From Gammaproteobacteria bacterium (GTDB lineage Bacteria > Pseudomonadota > Gammaproteobacteria > SZUA-152), in assembly GCA_021647505.1 (NCBI GenBank), contig JAKIUN010000014.1, positions 1 to 63,663 of the forward strand: a DNA stretch of 63,663 nucleotides. The letters are read 5' to 3'. This document shows positions 25,774 to 33,853 of this stretch, piece by piece. Numbering within the stretch: position 1 is the first letter of the stretch; the number at the start of each line of letters is the position of its first letter. The position numbers were made by a program, and so were the translations under genes. The notes under the pieces are model-generated. The model ran no database searches. It was not told the origin of the DNA and saw only the letters and a program-made list of their open reading frames with translations.

Positions 25774-26334
25774 ATGAAAAGTCTAATATTCGCTATTTTA
25801 TTGTTGTTATTTTCGGGGTGCGCATCTTTGGGTGAGAGCGAGCCCAATAAAAGTGAAAAAAACGACTATTATGCCATTTTTTCAAGCTTGCTTGGAATAA
25901 ATGAAAATAGATTTATTTACACGGACAATGAAGGAAACTCACATTCCGACCAGCTTAGATTATTTAAAGAACTCGAGGGTATCTATAGTCGGTATATTGA
26001 GCCTCAAGAAAATGGCACATACAGCCCGGAACAGGTCAAGGTTATTATGTTGTTCTCCTTCTATGCCACTAATCGTAGCTCGGGGGCATTTAGTGAGTAT
26101 CTGGCATCGGACTTGAAGCCGGTATACTCTAAAAACAGACTAATGTTCCTGGAATCGATGAGCGAACTACCCTTCCTGATCCCATCGGTATGTGACCGGC
26201 TAAATGCATTTTTTGGGTTTGAAGGTAAGAATAGCTCTGGAAAAGAAAATTTCATAAGAGATAATAAAGTTCACTTTGAAGCACATTTTTCCAAGCAACA
26301 AGTAGAGACATGTCTTTCCCAGTTCAATGAATAA
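25774..26334 (+). CDS. Predicted lipoprotein of unknown function
   Basis: 186 residues from ATG 25774. A lipoprotein signal MKSLIFAILLLLFSGC ends in the lipobox LFSGC with acylated Cys16. The mature part is hydrophilic and helical, with no family I recognise. Serine at +3 and no aspartate at +2 after the cysteine would favour outer-membrane sorting under the Lol rule. Four bp from the L,D-transpeptidase-like gene, so cotranscribed. A protective (immunity) role for the first gene is a possibility without direct evidence. Confidence 0.6.
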   Translation: MKSLIFAILLLLFSGCASLGESEPNKSEKNDYYAIFSSLLGINENRFIYTDNEGNSHSDQLRLFKELEGIYSRYIEPQENGTYSPEQVKVIMLFSFYATNRSSGAFSEYLASDLKPVYSKNRLMFLESMSELPFLIPSVCDRLNAFFGFEGKNSSGKENFIRDNKVHFEAHFSKQQVETCLSQFNE

Positions 26335-26672
26335 GCTTAGATTGTGTGCAGATCGATGGAGTCATGCTGATCGACGAGATCAGGCTCGATCGATTTTAGA
26401 GTGGTAGACTGGGGTGACGACTGCATGGATGCAGGAGGTAGGGCAACGCAGGATGCCAAAGCCGAGGAACGAATCCCAACATCTCTTCCAAAGTCGTACC
26501 ATGGCCTCGCTGCGATGACCAACGGCCCCTTGCCACGCCCGCCACGACCGGCATTCCCCCTGTGCCAGCAGCGTTGCCACGGTACAAAGCCGCGCACCCA
26601 CTAACGCAGTGTTTGACAAGAGGCATCGATAGATATAGCGTAGCACAAGGATCTTATCGATGAGACGCTGCC
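26335..26672. other. GC-rich intergenic patch of unknown origin
   Basis: 338 bp without a supported gene, flanked on both sides by AT-rich genes. Contains an inverted pair around GATCGATGGAGTCATGCTGATCGACGAGATC and ATCGATCGAT-like sequence near 26350-26400. Open frames on both strands are low-complexity translations of GC-rich DNA and have no recognisable domain. It may be the remnant of an insertion, but no IS end is identifiable. Confidence 0.4.
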
Positions 26673-26879
26673 ATGCGAACCGTAACAGTTTCCCCAAAAT
26701 TCCAGGTAGTTATCCCAAAAGAAGTCCGTGAGTCCATGGGAATAGTCTCGGGCCAAAAAATACAAATGCTGACCTATCGCAACCGCATAGAGCTGATTCC
26801 CATCAAGCCAATGAAAAAAATGCGAGGGCTTTTGAAAGGCATCGATACGGATGTGAAGAGAGATAAAGATCGCGCATGA
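26673..26879 (+). CDS. AbrB/MazE-type antitoxin (VapB-like)
   Basis: 68 residues. The swapped-hairpin AbrB motif is clear: TVTVSPKFQVVIPKEVRESMGIVSGQKIQM. The basic C-terminal tail (MKKMRGLLKGIDTDVKRDKDRA) is the usual toxin-binding part. Overlaps the PIN gene by 4 bp (ATGA). Binds DNA to autoregulate and blocks the toxin. Confidence 0.88.
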   Translation: MRTVTVSPKFQVVIPKEVRESMGIVSGQKIQMLTYRNRIELIPIKPMKKMRGLLKGIDTDVKRDKDRA

Positions 26880-27256
26880 ATGTTGTGGACTCCTCCGCTT
26901 GGTTATCTTATTTTGCGGACGATGATAATGCGGTGGCGTTTTCCCGTCCCATAGAGAAAGTCGACAAGCTGCTGGTCCCGAGTATTACCATCACTGAAGT
27001 TTTCAAATGCATTTTTCATCAGCGTGGCGAAGACCTGGCCCTGGAATGCGTTGCCCACATGGAGCAAGGTAAGGTTGTGCCACTGGATAGTGCGTTGGCG
27101 ATTAATGCGGCACACTACGGTATCGAATATAAGCTTCCACTGGCGGATAGTATTATTTACGCAACAGCACAGAAATTTGATGCGCTTATATGGACGCAAG
27201 ATTGTGATTTTGAGTCGCTGAAAGGCGTAAAGTATTTTGCTAAAACCACCCCTTGA
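26876..27256 (+). CDS. PIN-domain ribonuclease toxin (VapC-like)
   Basis: 126 residues. PIN acidic residues are visible: Asp5 in MNVVDSSAWL, Glu in ITITEVFK, Asp in LADSIIYATA and Asp in WTQDCDFESL. VapC toxins cut tRNA or rRNA. Translationally coupled to the antitoxin upstream. Followed 110 bp later by the third remnant of the ettA 3' end. Confidence 0.9.
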   Translation: MNVVDSSAWLSYFADDDNAVAFSRPIEKVDKLLVPSITITEVFKCIFHQRGEDLALECVAHMEQGKVVPLDSALAINAAHYGIEYKLPLADSIIYATAQKFDALIWTQDCDFESLKGVKYFAKTTP

Positions 27257-27365
27257 AATAATCAATGTGCCCATACGGTAGGATACGGTGAAGAATGAAC
27301 CGCATCAATCGCGGCTGAAACTTCTCGACCAATGCGGTTCGCAAGCTCACCGACATCTTACAGAG

Positions 27366-27440
27366 AGATTCGCGGGCAACTGCGCCAGCTACCAAGCCGA
27401 CCAGCCACAGCGGATGAAAGACAACAAGCTGACCCGCTAA
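27366..27440 (+). pseudogene. Decayed copy of the ettA 3' end (copy 3)
   Basis: Reads F-A-G-N-C-A-S-Y-Q-A-DQPQRMKDNKLTR and stop, which aligns with the EttA C-terminus [10 protein letters not shown] plus [13 protein letters not shown], with ten codons deleted in between. About 75 bp remain. It marks the right edge of the AT-rich cargo region; mog follows 42 bp later and may have been the original neighbour of ettA. Confidence 0.85.
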
Positions 27441-27482
27441 GTCCGCACAATTACCCCACAACACCCAGGAAACAGAGACATC

Positions 27483-28037
27483 ATGAGTCAACAAGACGTT
27501 CGTATCGGCATCGTCACCGTGTCCGACCGCGCCAGCCGCGGTGAATATGAAGACCTGGGTGGCCCGGCCATCCGCGAATGGCTGGAAAAGGCCCTCACCA
27601 CTCCCTGGGAGGCGGTGGCCCGGGTGGTGCCCGACGAGCAGGATCAGGTGGAAGCGGCGCTGAAGGCCCTGTGCGACGAAGAAGGCTGCTGTCTGGTGGT
27701 CACCACCGGTGGCACCGGCCCGGCGCCCCGCGACATCACCCCTGAGGCCACCGAGGCGGTATGCAAAAAGATCCTCGACGGCTTCGGCGAGCAGATGCGC
27801 ACGGTCTCCCTGAAATTCGTCCCCACCGCCATCCTCTCGCGGCAGATCGCCGGCATCCGCGGCCGTTCCCTGCTGATCAATCTGCCGGGCAAACCCTCGG
27901 CCATCGCCGATTGCCTGGATGCGGTATTCCCCGCAGTGCCCTACTGCATCGATCTCATTGAGGGGCCGTATCTGGAAACCGACGACACGCTGCTCAAGGC
28001 CTTCCGGCCCAAACACGCCCGCAAGCCGTCGGCTTGA
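27483..28037 (+). CDS. mog: Molybdopterin adenylyltransferase
   Basis: 184 residues. Catalyses adenylation of molybdopterin before molybdenum insertion. Family motifs: RIGIVTVSDRASRGEYEDLGGPAI at the N-terminus, the nucleotide-binding VVTTGGTGPAPRDITPEAT, and INLPGKPSAIADCLDAVFPAVPYCIDLI near the C-terminus, typical of MogA (the last is characteristic). Length is usual for bacterial Mog. Monocistronic here, convergent with rlmD. Confidence 0.95.
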   Translation: MSQQDVRIGIVTVSDRASRGEYEDLGGPAIREWLEKALTTPWEAVARVVPDEQDQVEAALKALCDEEGCCLVVTTGGTGPAPRDITPEATEAVCKKILDGFGEQMRTVSLKFVPTAILSRQIAGIRGRSLLINLPGKPSAIADCLDAVFPAVPYCIDLIEGPYLETDDTLLKAFRPKHARKPSA

Positions 28038-28122
28038 CGCTGCACCGGTTCAGTCCTCAATATCGTCCACCGAAAAGGCCCGTCTCTCAGGACGGCGGTT
28101 CATATCCGTGTAGCCCAGAAAA

Positions 28123-29463
28123 CTATTGCCTGCTGAGCTCGAACAAGGCGATGGACTCGATGTGTCCGGTCTGCGGAAACATATCCATGACGCCGGCACT
28201 GACAAGACGATAGCCCTGCTCATGCACCAGGGTGCCGGCATCACGGGCCAGGGTGGCGGGATCGCAGGAAACATAGACAATGCGTTTCGGCAGCGGCTCT
28301 GGCAGATTCGCCACCACCACTGACGCACCGCTGCGCGACGGATCCAGCAACAGCTTGTCGAAGCCCTCGCCATACCAGGGTTCGAGGCTCAGATCCCCAT
28401 TAAGGTCGGTGGCGTGGAATGCCACGTTGTCGATGCCATTGCGCACGGCATTCTCGCGTGCACGCGCCACCAATCCAGCCTCACCCTCGACGCCGACCAC
28501 ATGATCGGCCCGGCGTGCCAGTGGCAGGGAAAAATTGCCCAGGCCGCAGAACAGGTCGAGGATACGCTCGCCCGGCTGCGGATCGAGCAGCTCGATGGCT
28601 TGGGCAATCATTTTCCGGTTCAGTTCGGCGTTGACCTGGGTGAAGTCGGTGGGACGAAACTGCATCTTCACGTCGTAATCGGGCAGACAGTAACCAAGCA
28701 CATAGCTCTCCTCCCCTTCCGGCCACAGACGAGCGATGGTCTTCGGCCCACCGGATTGCAGAAAGATCAGCAATTGGCGTTCACGGCCGTAGTCACGCAA
28801 CAGGCCGAGGTCTGCCGCATTGAGATCGGCGAGATGACGGAACACCAGCGCGGCACTGTCGTCACCCACGGCCACCTCGATCTGCGGGATCTGATCCTTA
28901 ATACTGAGCCGGCCTACCAATGCGGACAGTTCATCAACATGCTCGCCGATGCGCGGATGCAACACCTCGCAGTGCTTCAGATTGGCGAGGAAAGAACTGC
29001 TGCGCTCACGAAAACCAACCCGCACTACTTGATCACGGCGCATGTATTTCACCCCCAGGCGGGCCTTGCGGCGATAGCCCCAACTGCCGGCAGTCAACGG
29101 CGGCAATACGATCTCCGGCTCGACACGGCCGATTTTGCGCAGGCTGCCCAACAGGTGCTGTTGCTTGGCCGCGATCTGATCCTCCGCCCCCAGGTGCTGC
29201 AGACTGCAGCCGCCGCAGATGCCGAAGTGGCCACAGCGCGGCTCGACACGCTGCGGCGAGGGACGGATGACCTCCAGCACGTCGCCTTCATCAAACTTAC
29301 CGCGCGTGCGGCAATAGCGAAACAGCACCTCTTCGCCGGGCAGGGCGCGGTGGATAAACACCGCCTTGCCCTCGATGTGAGCGATGCCACGGCCATCGTG
29401 GGCCATGTCATCGATGGTAGCGATACGAGGCTCGGGGAGTTTTTTGCGGCATTTGTTGGACAT
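28123..29463 (-). CDS. rlmD: 23S rRNA (uracil-5)-methyltransferase RlmD
   Basis: 446 residues. An N-terminal TRAM domain (ATIDDMAHDGRGIAHIEGKAVFI) is followed by Fe-S cysteines Cys77, 83 and 86 in RCGHFGICGGCSLQHL. The SAM-binding motif LDLFCGLGNFSLPLAR and the C-terminal nucleophile region IVYVSCDPATLARD follow. Methylates U1939 of 23S rRNA. Close to the 433-residue E. coli enzyme. Divergent from nothing; a short repeat element separates it from cysM, which lies upstream on the same strand. Confidence 0.95.
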   Translation of the reverse strand: MSNKCRKKLPEPRIATIDDMAHDGRGIAHIEGKAVFIHRALPGEEVLFRYCRTRGKFDEGDVLEVIRPSPQRVEPRCGHFGICGGCSLQHLGAEDQIAAKQQHLLGSLRKIGRVEPEIVLPPLTAGSWGYRRKARLGVKYMRRDQVVRVGFRERSSSFLANLKHCEVLHPRIGEHVDELSALVGRLSIKDQIPQIEVAVGDDSAALVFRHLADLNAADLGLLRDYGRERQLLIFLQSGGPKTIARLWPEGEESYVLGYCLPDYDVKMQFRPTDFTQVNAELNRKMIAQAIELLDPQPGERILDLFCGLGNFSLPLARRADHVVGVEGEAGLVARARENAVRNGIDNVAFHATDLNGDLSLEPWYGEGFDKLLLDPSRSGASVVVANLPEPLPKRIVYVSCDPATLARDAGTLVHEQGYRLVSAGVMDMFPQTGHIESIALFELSRQ

Positions 29464-29503
29464 AGAAGTTCTACATCAGAAAAAACAGGAAACAGTCTAT
29501 TCT

Positions 29504-29584
29504 ATTCACCACAAAAACATGGGGAACACGAAGAGAAACTTAGCGTTCTCCTCTCCATGCTCTCCGTGTCTCTGTGGCAAAAAG
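29504..29584. repeat. Decayed short copy of the CACAGAGGCAC MITE-like family
   Basis: About 81 bp between cysM and rlmD. Left end ATTCACCACAAAAACATGGGG and right end CTCTCCGTGTCTCTGTGGCA are in inverted orientation, as in the copies at 13262-13413 and 20185-20357, but with a shorter middle and diverged left arm. Confidence 0.65.
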
Positions 29585-29587
29585 AAT

Positions 29588-30478
29588 TCAGGCCGGAAAC
29601 ACGTCCGTGGACAAATAACGGTCACCGCGGTCGCAAATGATAGCGACGATGACCGCATTCTCCACCTGCCGTGATAGCTGCAACGCCGCAGCCACTGCAC
29701 CGCCGGAGGAGATGCCGGCGAAGATGCCCTCACGCGTGGCCAGGGCGCGGGTAATGTCTTCGGCGTCCTCCTGGGTCACATCGATGACACGATCCACTCG
29801 CGAAGCCTCGAAAATGGCTGGCAGGTACTCTTCCGGCCAGCGGCGGATACCAGGGATGGAGGCGCCCTCGGCGGGCTGCACACCGACGATCTCGATGGCA
29901 GGGTTCTGTTCCTTGAAGTAGCGGGAACAGCCCATGATGGTGCCCGTGGTGCCCATGGCACTGACGAAGTGGGTAATGGCTCCATGGGTATCGCGCCAGA
30001 TCTCCGGGCCGGTACCCTCATAATGGGCCAGTGGGTTGTCTGGATTGGAGAACTGATCCAGCACTTGGCCCTGGCCTTCGTCCTCCATCTGCTTGGCCAG
30101 GTCGCGCGCGCCTTCCATGCCCTCCACCTGCGTCACCAAAATGATCTCGGCGCCAAAGGCCTTCATGGCGCCACGGCGCTCCATGCTCATATTATCGGGC
30201 ATAATCAGCAGCATACGATAACCCTTGATGGCGGCAGCCATCGCCAGGGCAATGCCGGTATTGCCACTGGTGGCCTCAATAAGGGTATCGCCGGGCTTGA
30301 TCTCACCACGCGCCTCGGCATGCTGGATCATGCTCAGGGCCGGGCGATCCTTCACCGAGCCGGCGGGGTTGTTGCCCTCCAACTTGACGAGAATCGTATT
30401 GCCATTGCCCACAGGCAGGCGTTGCAGGCACACCAGTGGCGTATTGCCGACAAAGGACTCAATGCTCGGATAGGTCAT
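29588..30478 (-). CDS. cysM: Cysteine synthase B (O-acetylserine/thiosulfate sulfhydrylase)
   Basis: 296 residues, PLP-dependent. Lys43 in NNPAGSVKDRPA is the PLP lysine; EATSGNTGIALAMAAAIKGY binds substrate, and GTTGTIMG binds phosphate. The R-R-G segment SMERRGAMKAFGAEI and lack of the longer C-terminus favour CysM over CysK. It can use thiosulfate to form S-sulfocysteine, fitting a sulfur oxidiser. An AAAGGAGG ribosome site lies upstream. Confidence 0.92.
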   Translation of the reverse strand: MTYPSIESFVGNTPLVCLQRLPVGNGNTILVKLEGNNPAGSVKDRPALSMIQHAEARGEIKPGDTLIEATSGNTGIALAMAAAIKGYRMLLIMPDNMSMERRGAMKAFGAEIILVTQVEGMEGARDLAKQMEDEGQGQVLDQFSNPDNPLAHYEGTGPEIWRDTHGAITHFVSAMGTTGTIMGCSRYFKEQNPAIEIVGVQPAEGASIPGIRRWPEEYLPAIFEASRVDRVIDVTQEDAEDITRALATREGIFAGISSGGAVAAALQLSRQVENAVIVAIICDRGDRYLSTDVFPA

Positions 30479-30629
30479 GGCCAGTACCCTGAATCTGACA
30501 AAAGGAGGCTTAATTTAATCCATCGTTCGTACTTTGCAAAGTAGCGGTGAATAAATCAAACAGTGGGAGACATCGACACCCTGCCTGTTAAAATGACCAA
30601 GTAATAATGGCAGTATGACCACCAGCAGT

Positions 30630-30680
30630 TATCGGGAGGGAATACCCAAGCAAGCGGCAGAAATGCCACTCTCCGGACGT
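30630..30680 (+). ncRNA. Candidate three-way-junction leader RNA upstream of the TonB receptor gene
   Basis: In the last 65 bases before the ATG, CGGGAG pairs with CTC-T-CCG (one bulged base), enclosing two small hairpins: GGG-AATA-CCC and GGCA-GAAA-TGCC. The GAAA tetraloop is a stable type. I do not recognise a named riboswitch class, and there is no cobalamin-type consensus. It could be a regulatory leader, but chance is not excluded. Confidence 0.3.
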
Positions 30681-30693
30681 ATTTGAGGCCAAC

Positions 30694-32730
30694 ATGCAGC
30701 ACAAGAAATTTTTTTACCGGCTCCTTGCCGCCCTGCTGATTGCCACACCCTGCAGCACTTCCGCCAGCGAACCTCTACCACCACAGGACAATTCCCTGTT
30801 TTCAGAAGAAGATTTTCTCAACGAACTGCCCGTCGTGCTGACAGCAACACGACTTTCACAGCCGGCCCGTGAAGCACCCGCAGCAACCACCATCATCGAC
30901 AGAGAACTCATCAAGGCCTCCGGCGCACGCGAAATCGCCGACCTGTTTCGCCTGGTGCCAGGCTTCGTGGTCAGCCACGATAACGGCTACACCCCCATCG
31001 TCACCTACCATGGCTTGAGCAATGAACAGGCGCGTCGCATGCAAGTGCTGGTGGACGGGCGCTCCGTCTATTCCGTCGTATTCGGGGGAACCAAATGGAT
31101 GGATCTGCCCCTGGCCATCGACGACATCGAGCGCATTGAGGTCATTCGTGGCCCCAATGCCGCAACCTATGGCGCCAACGCCTTTCTCAGCACCATCAAC
31201 ATCATAACCCGTCATTCGAGCGAAACCAACGGTGTATTTGCACGTGTCAACGTTGGCAACATCGATATCCGCGACGGCTATCTGCGCTATGGCAACAGCC
31301 GGGATGAGCTGAGCTACCGAGTGACCCTGGGCTACAATCACGATACGGGCTTTGCCGGTCGCCAGGATAGCCATCAGGTGCGCATTGTCAATTTTCGCAG
31401 CGACTATCAGCTCACCCCCTCCGACGCCATGGAATTCCAGCTAGGCTTCAACAACGGCGAAATGGGCGTGGATTCAAAGACCCTGAATGCCACAGACGAA
31501 AAAAGTAACAAAAACCATTTTGCACAAATTCGTTGGCAGCACCACCTGTCCACAGACGAAAATTTCAGTCTGCAGTTTTATTACATCAAAGAGGACACTG
31601 CCCAGACCTATGATATCCGTATTCCCGTATTGGGTCGTGTGATCGCCAACAATTCATACAAAGCCAATCGACTCGACCTGGAAGCACAGCACATCAAACA
31701 ACTTGCCCACGATGCGCGCATCGTCTGGGGCGGGGGTATTCGCCGTGACTCCGCCAGCGCTCCCGGGTATTTCGGCAGCGAAGAAATGCCTTTTAAGAAC
31801 CTCTATTACAACAACAATCTCTATCGTATTTTTGGCAATCTGGAATGGCGCCTGACGCAAAAATTACTGCTCAACACCGGCGCCATGTGGGAAAAAACAG
31901 ATTTATCCGGAACCGGCTTCGCACCCCGCATTGGTCTCAACTACCTGTTCAACCCAGTACACAGCATGCGCCTCACCGCCAGTCATGGCACTCGCAGCCC
32001 AACCCTGGCTGAGTCAAAATCTAATTTCCGCGTACCTGTCTACGACAGCACATTACCGACCCTGCCGACTACCCCCTCCAACTTTGTCAGTACACTCTGG
32101 AAAGGCAATGAGGATCTTGAATCAGAAACCATCACCGCCTATGAGCTGGGTTATATGGCATCCTTGCCTAAGCAGGGTTTCACACTGGATATCAAGATTT
32201 ACCGGGAAGAACTGGCAGGGCTTATCTACATGGATGAAAACAGGGTTTACGATCCAAACGATTACTTTGATTTCCGCTATGAAGTTTCAGAGAACTTCGG
32301 TGAAGCCACCATCAAAGGCGTAGAAACCACCATTAATTACCAACCATTGCGGGACACGCGCTTCACCCTTTCCCACTCATATACCAAACTCAAGAGCACA
32401 TTGCCAAAACTTTTACCTGACCAGGGAAAGCGAACCGCACCCGAACTTATTTTCTCCTTCCTCGCCATGCAGAAATTTCCGCGAGGCATAAACGGCAGCC
32501 TGGCCTACTATTACGTCAGCGAAAGCGATGGCCTCGGCTCCGGCAGGCCGATACCCGCTATCAGGCGTCTGGATCTACGTCTCGCGCTGGCATTCAGCGG
32601 GCGAAAAATGCGCGGAGAAATTGCCATCATTGTGCAAAATGCATTGCCTGACAATGACTATATCGACTGGCGGGATGACAACATTTTTGAAAGACGACAA
32701 TACGTTTCCCTGGATGTGCAATTTAACTAA
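30694..32730 (+). CDS. TonB-dependent outer-membrane receptor
   Basis: 678 residues with a signal peptide (RLLAALLIATPCSTSAS), a plug domain starting LPVVLTATRLSQPAREAPAATTIIDRELI, the plug signature VEVIRGPNAATYGANAFLSTINIITR (read here IEVIRGPNAATYG), and a beta-barrel ending YVSLDVQFN. Substrate unknown; it resembles BtuB/colicin-type receptors. It heads an apparent operon with a binding protein and a hybrid kinase, suggesting receptor-linked signalling. 58 bp to the next gene. Confidence 0.9.
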   Translation: MQHKKFFYRLLAALLIATPCSTSASEPLPPQDNSLFSEEDFLNELPVVLTATRLSQPAREAPAATTIIDRELIKASGAREIADLFRLVPGFVVSHDNGYTPIVTYHGLSNEQARRMQVLVDGRSVYSVVFGGTKWMDLPLAIDDIERIEVIRGPNAATYGANAFLSTINIITRHSSETNGVFARVNVGNIDIRDGYLRYGNSRDELSYRVTLGYNHDTGFAGRQDSHQVRIVNFRSDYQLTPSDAMEFQLGFNNGEMGVDSKTLNATDEKSNKNHFAQIRWQHHLSTDENFSLQFYYIKEDTAQTYDIRIPVLGRVIANNSYKANRLDLEAQHIKQLAHDARIVWGGGIRRDSASAPGYFGSEEMPFKNLYYNNNLYRIFGNLEWRLTQKLLLNTGAMWEKTDLSGTGFAPRIGLNYLFNPVHSMRLTASHGTRSPTLAESKSNFRVPVYDSTLPTLPTTPSNFVSTLWKGNEDLESETITAYELGYMASLPKQGFTLDIKIYREELAGLIYMDENRVYDPNDYFDFRYEVSENFGEATIKGVETTINYQPLRDTRFTLSHSYTKLKSTLPKLLPDQGKRTAPELIFSFLAMQKFPRGINGSLAYYYVSESDGLGSGRPIPAIRRLDLRLALAFSGRKMRGEIAIIVQNALPDNDYIDWRDDNIFERRQYVSLDVQFN

Positions 32731-32788
32731 CACTTTTTGATTTACCAACATCTCCGCTGACACAAACATTTATCAAGGCAGAAAACTA

Positions 32789-33853
32789 GTGCAGTGTCTT
32801 GTATTAAAGGCAAATATAGACAAAACGAGGAAGGACTGCTGCAAGGCGCATGCTCGCCAGGGTAGTGGTGCTATCTTAAGAGAACGTACGGTATCATTTT
32901 TCAGATACTGCGCTGTTCTGTGCCTGTTCGCAGCCAGCTTATCAACTGCCAATGCAGACATATTCCGCGTCACCCTTATCTCAAGTCACGATGGCGGAAC
33001 CTATCAACGTGTCATCGATACCATTACCACACATATCGATGAGCAATCACAACACACCATTTTATTAGAAGCCGTCAGCCTGGATGACTTCAACCAGCAC
33101 AGTACTGCGATTGATCGAACCAGCGATCTTTTGATACCCATTGGCATTCGTGCCACAGATAGCATAGTCCAACACCCAGGCAGTACCTCGATCCTTGCCA
33201 CGCTGGTGCCCCGCTCAAGCTTCAATGCCAGCCGCAAAAAAATAACGAGCGAAATGCCGCTGGAAAGCCCACGCAATATCAGTGCCATATTGCTGGATCA
33301 ACCCATCGAACGACAACTAAACCTTACCCGGCTATTGTTTGGTAATGTCAAACGTATCGGCATCCCGCTGGGGCTTAGCAGCCAATTGAAACACGATGAA
33401 ATCGAGAATATTGCCCGCCAATTCAATCTCTCGATTGAAATCGAAAACATCGACCCTGTCGAAAACCTGATACACCAGATTTCCAGGCTTCTGGATCGCA
33501 GCGACGCTCTGCTGGCATTGCCAAATCCAGTAATTTTCAATCGCCGCAATGTCCGTTACATCCTTTTGAGCACGTACCGAAAACGTATTCCCGTGATTGG
33601 TTTCTCAAAGAGCTATGTAAAAGCTGGTGCCCTTGCCGCAACCTACTCTAGCCCTGAACAAATCGGCAAACAAACCGCTGAAGCGATTATTTCCCTACAA
33701 AAAAAACCAGCACGTGAATTCCCTGCTGCTGCACCGCCAATATATTTTTCTGTCGCCATCAACGAGCAGGTCGCACGTTCATTCGGTTACACCGGCCTCT
33801 CCGCACAACAGCTGGCGCGGAAAATCAGCCAACTTGAGCGTGAAGAACAATGA
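32789..33853 (+). CDS. ABC-type substrate-binding-like periplasmic protein
   Basis: 354 residues from a GTG; no better in-frame start is seen, which leaves an unusually long n-region before the hydrophobic signal YCAVLCLFAASLSTANA. The mature part (IFRVTLISSHDGGTYQRVIDTI... VKAGALAATYSSPEQIGKQTAEAI) fits the ABC_sub_bind family of binding proteins. No ABC permease or ATPase is nearby. It overlaps the kinase start by 4 bp, so it may serve as the sensory binding protein of the kinase rather than as transporter component. Confidence 0.8.
   Translation: MQCLVLKANIDKTRKDCCKAHARQGSGAILRERTVSFFRYCAVLCLFAASLSTANADIFRVTLISSHDGGTYQRVIDTITTHIDEQSQHTILLEAVSLDDFNQHSTAIDRTSDLLIPIGIRATDSIVQHPGSTSILATLVPRSSFNASRKKITSEMPLESPRNISAILLDQPIERQLNLTRLLFGNVKRIGIPLGLSSQLKHDEIENIARQFNLSIEIENIDPVENLIHQISRLLDRSDALLALPNPVIFNRRNVRYILLSTYRKRIPVIGFSKSYVKAGALAATYSSPEQIGKQTAEAIISLQKKPAREFPAAAPPIYFSVAINEQVARSFGYTGLSAQQLARKISQLEREEQ

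Noticed and set aside
26380-26697. Minus-strand gene of 105 codons in the GC-rich patch
   Set aside because: It runs across the start of the well-supported AbrB-type antitoxin gene, has no ribosome site or domain, and three other frames there are equally open.
30479-30693. Cobalamin riboswitch before the TonB receptor gene
   Set aside because: The B12-box and core consensus are not found; only a small unassigned junction-like fold is present.
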